The notes beneath the pieces were generated by a model. It did no database searches. It was given only the letters and a program-made list of their open reading frames with translations, and was not told the origin of the DNA. This document shows positions 60,945 through 64,000 of a DNA stretch of 64,000 nucleotides, piece after piece. Source of the DNA: Chitinophaga ginsengisoli (GTDB taxonomy: Bacteria; Bacteroidota; Bacteroidia; Chitinophagales; Chitinophagaceae); contig NZ_PYGK01000004.1 in NCBI RefSeq assembly GCF_003014595.1, positions 372,001-436,000 of the forward strand, in the 5' to 3' direction. Each line of letters starts with the position of its first letter. Position 1 is the stretch's first letter. Both the position numbers and the translations under genes were made by a program.

Positions 60945-62156
60945 ATGAAAGAGCTCATATTCTTAATAATCATATCTGTGATATTCACAGGCAGTATTAT
61001 ATGCGCTGCCTTTAATCCCGGACCTGTGTCCTCCGCCAGGGACACTCCGGCTTTCGCCGGATCAGCAGCATGTGCTTCCTGCCATAGCGATATCTTCCAA
61101 AGCAGCCGCCATACAGCTCATTTTCTGACTTCCGCATTGCCAGACGACGAACATATTAAAGGCAGCTTTATGCCCGGTAAAAATCAGTTTGTGTACAATA
61201 AATGGATGGTGGTGGAGCTGGAAAAGAAGAAAGACGTCTTTCTGCAAACAGCCTATATGAACGGTATCCCTACGGAACAAAGGGCCTTCGGTATTGTGGT
61301 GGGCTCCGGAAGAAAAGGGCAGACGTACCTTTACTGGGATAAGAATAGTCTTTACCAACTGCCGGTATCTTATTACACACCAGCGAATGATTGGTGCAAT
61401 AGTCCGGGCTATTCGGAAAATTACATCCGCTTTGACAGGCCTATTCCTGCGACCTGCCTGGAATGCCATTCCACTTATGCGGAATCAAAAGAAAAGAAAG
61501 ATGGAGGCACTGTTTTCAACAAAAAATCGATCCTGTATGGTGTCGATTGTGAAAGATGTCATGGTCCCGGTGCGGCACACGTCGCATTCCATACACAACA
61601 TCCGGAGGCAAAAACTGCCAGTAACATCATCAGTGCGAAAAACCTCTCCCGTCAGCAACGACTGGATGCCTGTGCCCAATGTCATTCAGGATTAAGGAAA
61701 CATACACAGCCCGCTTTTAGTTTTACGGTAGGACAAAAACTGGATGACTTTTCTACACCAAATTATGATGTCGATACCGTCGGAAATCTGGACGTGCACG
61801 GTAACCAGTATGGTTTACTGACTGCCTGCAGATGTTTCAAAATGACGGCACAACTGGACTGTTCTTCCTGTCATAATGTACATGTCAGCGAGCGACAGAA
61901 TATGACAGCATTTTCTCAGCGCTGTATGAGCTGTCATAATGTAAATGGCGTTGCCCATGATTCCTGTTCCTATAAACCACCAACAGGAATAATACTGGCA
62001 GATAATTGTGTTGACTGTCATATGCCCTTGTTACCATCGAAGAAAATAACCCTGAAGCTGGCGAATGAATCAACCGTGGAAGCGGATATGGTGCGTACGC
62101 ATTTTGTGAATGTCTATCAGGAGGCAACGAAAAGGTTTGTGGAGAAGAGCAGGTAA
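60945..62156 (+). CDS. Seven-heme c-type cytochrome
   Basis: 403 residues with a signal peptide (ELIFLIIISVIFTGSIICAA). Seven CxxCH heme motifs begin at residues 43, 171, 202, 243, 306, 327 and 355; a further CRCFK (295) lacks the His. Heme-ligand His residues lie between them. The spread of motifs is like the multiheme cytochrome c family linked to cytochrome c554. It would carry electrons in the periplasm. No oxidase, reductase or maturation genes adjoin it here. Confidence 0.93.
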   Translation: MKELIFLIIISVIFTGSIICAAFNPGPVSSARDTPAFAGSAACASCHSDIFQSSRHTAHFLTSALPDDEHIKGSFMPGKNQFVYNKWMVVELEKKKDVFLQTAYMNGIPTEQRAFGIVVGSGRKGQTYLYWDKNSLYQLPVSYYTPANDWCNSPGYSENYIRFDRPIPATCLECHSTYAESKEKKDGGTVFNKKSILYGVDCERCHGPGAAHVAFHTQHPEAKTASNIISAKNLSRQQRLDACAQCHSGLRKHTQPAFSFTVGQKLDDFSTPNYDVDTVGNLDVHGNQYGLLTACRCFKMTAQLDCSSCHNVHVSERQNMTAFSQRCMSCHNVNGVAHDSCSYKPPTGIILADNCVDCHMPLLPSKKITLKLANESTVEADMVRTHFVNVYQEATKRFVEKSR

Positions 62157-62226
62157 AAGGAAACCTTACCAGGTTCTGATAAGGTTCAAGTCATTAGGAG
62201 AGATAATGTTCTGAAAGATAACTTAA

Positions 62227-62532
62227 TTAACTGTTTTCAAGGGCTTCTAATCTAGCCATTTTGTCGTGATTTGCATGATATGGTGTCCAATGTTCAATCC
62301 TTTTTAGATGTTGATTGATATCACCTAATTGCGTTTCAACATTATCTAACCGACTCTCAACTTTATCTAATCGGCTCTCAACTCCATCCAATCGATTTTC
62401 AACTCTATCCAATCGATTCTCAACTCTATCCAATCTACTTTCAACCTTATCAAATCGAGCATCAAATGAATCAACCTTGACAGTTAATACTTGAATACCG
62501 GCCATTATAGCCTCAAATTGAGTTTCAGACAT
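62227..62532 (-). CDS. Heptad-repeat coiled-coil protein
   Basis: 101 residues. Residues 20-70 are six or so copies of a 7-residue unit of the type RLDRVEN (RLDRVEN, RLDGVES, RLDKVES, RLDNVET), a parallel coiled coil. The flanks (MSETQFEAIMAGIQVL and LKRIEHWTPYHANHDKM) are helical. Its DNA contains a 21-bp tandem array, so its length can vary between strains. It may act by oligomerising; no partner is seen. Confidence 0.85.
   Translation of the reverse strand: MSETQFEAIMAGIQVLTVKVDSFDARFDKVESRLDRVENRLDRVENRLDGVESRLDKVESRLDNVETQLGDINQHLKRIEHWTPYHANHDKMARLEALENS
62333..62458 (-). repeat. 21-bp tandem repeat array inside the coiled-coil gene
   Basis: Six 21-base units, each a variant of CTCTCAACTCTATCCAATCGA on the plus strand, encode the heptads. 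The period of exactly seven codons explains the coiled coil and allows in-frame copy change. Confidence 0.9.
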
Positions 62533-62667
62533 TCCCCTGTTGCTTTTTTAAGTTAAATAAGATAATACCAGCATTAACTACAACTAAAATAGTTCCTAAA
62601 AATTAATGCTGCTATTGATTCATTAATGTTTACATCAAAACCTATACGTCAACATTCAATGATTCTT

Positions 62668-62853
62668 TTATGGAACTTTGTTAAAAACTCTATCTAACTC
62701 TTCCATAAGTTCATCTGCCTGTTCTTTGGTTCTAATGAACTGAGCCAGCGATGATTTGCCACTTACAAGTCTTGGCGGCTTAGTTGGTTTGCCAGTTGTC
62801 CGGGCTTGTTCAATTAAGCTCCTGATCTTTTCTTCTACTTTTTCATCTTCCAT
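62668..62853 (-). CDS. Small hypothetical protein
   Basis: 61 residues. It begins acidic and helical (EDEKVEEKIRSLIEQARTTG), has a basic/proline patch (KPTKPPRLVSGKSS) and a C-terminal amphipathic helix (IRTKEQADELMEELDRVFNK). It lies 44 bp downstream of the DUF6934-like gene on the same strand. Such a small partner is common near DUF6934 genes as I remember it. An antitoxin-like or regulatory role is possible but not shown. Confidence 0.7.
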   Translation of the reverse strand: MEDEKVEEKIRSLIEQARTTGKPTKPPRLVSGKSSLAQFIRTKEQADELMEELDRVFNKVP

Positions 62854-62897
62854 GATAGTAAAGTTATTTTTTTATAGAATTAGTGTTGATAAGCAAT

Positions 62898-63455
62898 TTA
62901 TTTTTTTGTAAAAATGAAATAGTTATATAAGAATTCGGGGTACCTTGGACTATCCCGTGTGATTTTTACGACAGAGGATTTGACATCCTTAAAATCAAAT
63001 GGATTCTCATATTGGTGTTTACCAAATCTGGCGATTCTTACATAATATTTCATAGCCCCTATATTGAAATAGTTGCTTAGATACTCGAAATTGTCCAGGA
63101 TAATTCTATAGTACAACAAGGCCCGTGAATTGTTGGAACCGTCAATTCCCAGATAATGAGCGGGATTTTTGGCCAGATATGTTCGCGCATGCAAAAGGAT
63201 GGTGGAAAAGGCTTTCGAATAGTCCCTGTGTTTTATTTGCGCTTTATCGTCGATCTTGCCGTTTGCATTTAACGGACCAAATGCTAAATTATAGACATTA
63301 GGCATTAATTCATGCGCTTGATCGCTTATTGCTACCATTAGCTTTTTCTTATTTCCGTCTGCAAGTTCTGTGTCAAAACTGGCCGATTTCATTTCGCAGG
63401 ATGTTGTATTAATATCGTAAACATCGTCGAAGTTGATTTTAACTGCTATTGCCAT
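62898..63455 (-). CDS. DUF6934-like protein
   Basis: 185 residues. The core motif HYLGIDGSNNSRALLYYRII and MKYYVRIARFGKHQYENPFD, with FKDV, matches a family I recall as DUF6934, widespread in Bacteroidota and often with multiple copies. The N-terminal part is beta-rich (AIAVKINFDDVYDINTTSCE). Its partner is the downstream 61-residue protein. The DUF number is from memory. Toxin-antitoxin or stress functions have been suggested for such pairs only by context. Confidence 0.8.
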   Translation of the reverse strand: MAIAVKINFDDVYDINTTSCEMKSASFDTELADGNKKKLMVAISDQAHELMPNVYNLAFGPLNANGKIDDKAQIKHRDYSKAFSTILLHARTYLAKNPAHYLGIDGSNNSRALLYYRIILDNFEYLSNYFNIGAMKYYVRIARFGKHQYENPFDFKDVKSSVVKITRDSPRYPEFLYNYFIFTKK

Positions 63456-63689
63456 TTATCTCTGTTTAAATGTGTGGATTAACTACGTGAATACACATAC
63501 CAGAGATTGACAGAACAGATGCAAATTTTACATGGCAACATTCAATGCCATATAAAATCGAAATTCCAATTTTCTATTCATACTTGCGTTAATGGCTAGT
63601 TAACAGTGCTAAAACGAATGTAATGGCTGGAGATTATCAGAAGTGAACAAAATGAACAGGAGAGAAGTACAACTTTAGAAATATAAAAA

Positions 63690-63728
63690 GGGGTTAAACT
63701 AAAGCACATTTTACTTTAGTTCAACCCC
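63690..63728. terminator. Hairpin terminator of the TonB-dependent receptor gene
   Basis: 15-bp arms with one mismatch (63690-63704 and 63714-63728). An A-rich stretch precedes it on the plus strand, a T-rich stretch on the minus. It lies 24 bp past the minus-strand receptor stop. Confidence 0.85.
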
Positions 63729-63751
63729 CTGAAAAATACGATTCACTGTCA

Positions 63752-64000
63752 TTAAAACCTATACGTCACCGTCCCCCTGATATTAAACGGAGTACCCGGT
63801 GTAAAATGTATCTCCGTCACCGGTGCGGCCTCATTCTTCAACCTGCTCTCTGTCGCAAACTGTGTCTCATTCCACGCCGTATTGAAGATATTCTCCGTGA
63901 TCAATCCAATAGTAAACTGTTTATGCTGATAACTAACATTTGCATCAGTCACACAATATCCCTTCGCTACAATGCTGTTATCTTCATTAGCCGGACGGTG
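63752..64000 (-). CDS. TonB-dependent receptor, C-terminal end (partial)
   Basis: Only the last 82 residues are in the window; the N-terminal part lies beyond the right edge, since the reading frame stays open to position 64000. The visible end matches TonB-dependent receptor barrels: beta strands in GYCVTDANVSYQHKQFTIG, the ENIFNTAWNE turn, then TEIHFTPGTPFNIRGTVTYR ending with Phe as the outer-membrane sorting residue. The substrate cannot be told. The apparent GTG start at 63952 is internal and is not used. Confidence 0.93.
   Translation of the reverse strand, partial: HRPANEDNSIVAKGYCVTDANVSYQHKQFTIGLITENIFNTAWNETQFATESRLKNEAAPVTEIHFTPGTPFNIRGTVTYRF

Noticed and set aside
62333..62458. 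Regular 21-base repeats considered as a CRISPR array
   Set aside because: There are no spacers, and the period is exactly seven codons of a coiled-coil gene.
1..64000. tRNA, rRNA or insertion sequence
   Set aside because: Intergenic stretches contain terminator hairpins and promoter boxes but no cloverleaf, rRNA-like block or transposase gene that I could see.

Overview
The window looks like chromosome from a Bacteroidota bacterium, most likely a Chitinophaga-type member of the Chitinophagaceae. Pointers to this are a TonB-dependent receptor at the right edge, a GH144-type glucanase-like lipoprotein, families common in this phylum (DUF3667, DUF3810, DUF6934-like, DUF1080, YtxH, HxlR), Tex, an rpmF-plsX cluster, few Shine-Dalgarno sequences, and several TAnnTTTG promoter boxes. 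I see no tRNA, rRNA, CRISPR array, integrase or intact insertion sequence. Both edges cut genes.

Region 1 (1-7258, minus strand) is a compact seven-gene run: a cytoplasmic-type subtilisin (S8), then three long and three short proteins I cannot assign. It is the best candidate here for an undescribed system. Region 2 (7663-10728) holds a PEBP/YbhB-like protein, an AraC regulator and a berberine-bridge-type FAD oxidase. Region 3 (10958-13740) is a four-gene operon with a YdjI-like SPFH protein, two zinc-ribbon proteins and a DUF6620-like protein. It resembles envelope-stress ydj operons.

Region 4 (13807-31869) is mixed. It contains two NmrA-type reductases, two HxlR regulators, DinB and TonB-C proteins, small lipoproteins, a HipA-like kinase with its usual DUF3037 partner, an Fpg/Nei glycosylase, DUF3667, enoyl-CoA hydratase, an Ivy-like lipoprotein and Tex. 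Region 5 (32006-45431) carries mazG followed directly by a very large NtrY-like histidine kinase, the yceD-rpmF-plsX cluster of ribosome and phospholipid genes, a hybrid histidine kinase, a fructosamine-kinase-type protein, a DUF3810 metalloprotease-like membrane protein and an MGH1-like glycosidase.

Region 6 (45617-58861) has an arginase-family enzyme, acyl-CoA dehydrogenase, YggS, an ECF41-type sigma factor with its carboxymuconolactone decarboxylase partner, hydrolases, a TlpA-type thioredoxin, YtxH and SRPBCC proteins, a DUF1080 protein, an acyltransferase and the GH144-like glucanase. Region 7 (58935-60876) is an RNA-repair module: RNA ligase plus HD-Pnk, behind a leader that can fold into hairpins. 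A seven-heme cytochrome c follows. Region 8 (62227-64000) carries a heptad-repeat coiled-coil protein, a possible two-gene small module with a DUF6934-like protein, and the C-terminal end of a TonB-dependent receptor.

Most genes end in clear hairpin terminators, many shared by convergent genes. The convergent pair at 45431/45617 is separated by an unusual 41-bp perfect inverted repeat nested in further inverted repeats. Family names come from reading translated sequences and remembered motifs; no database was searched.
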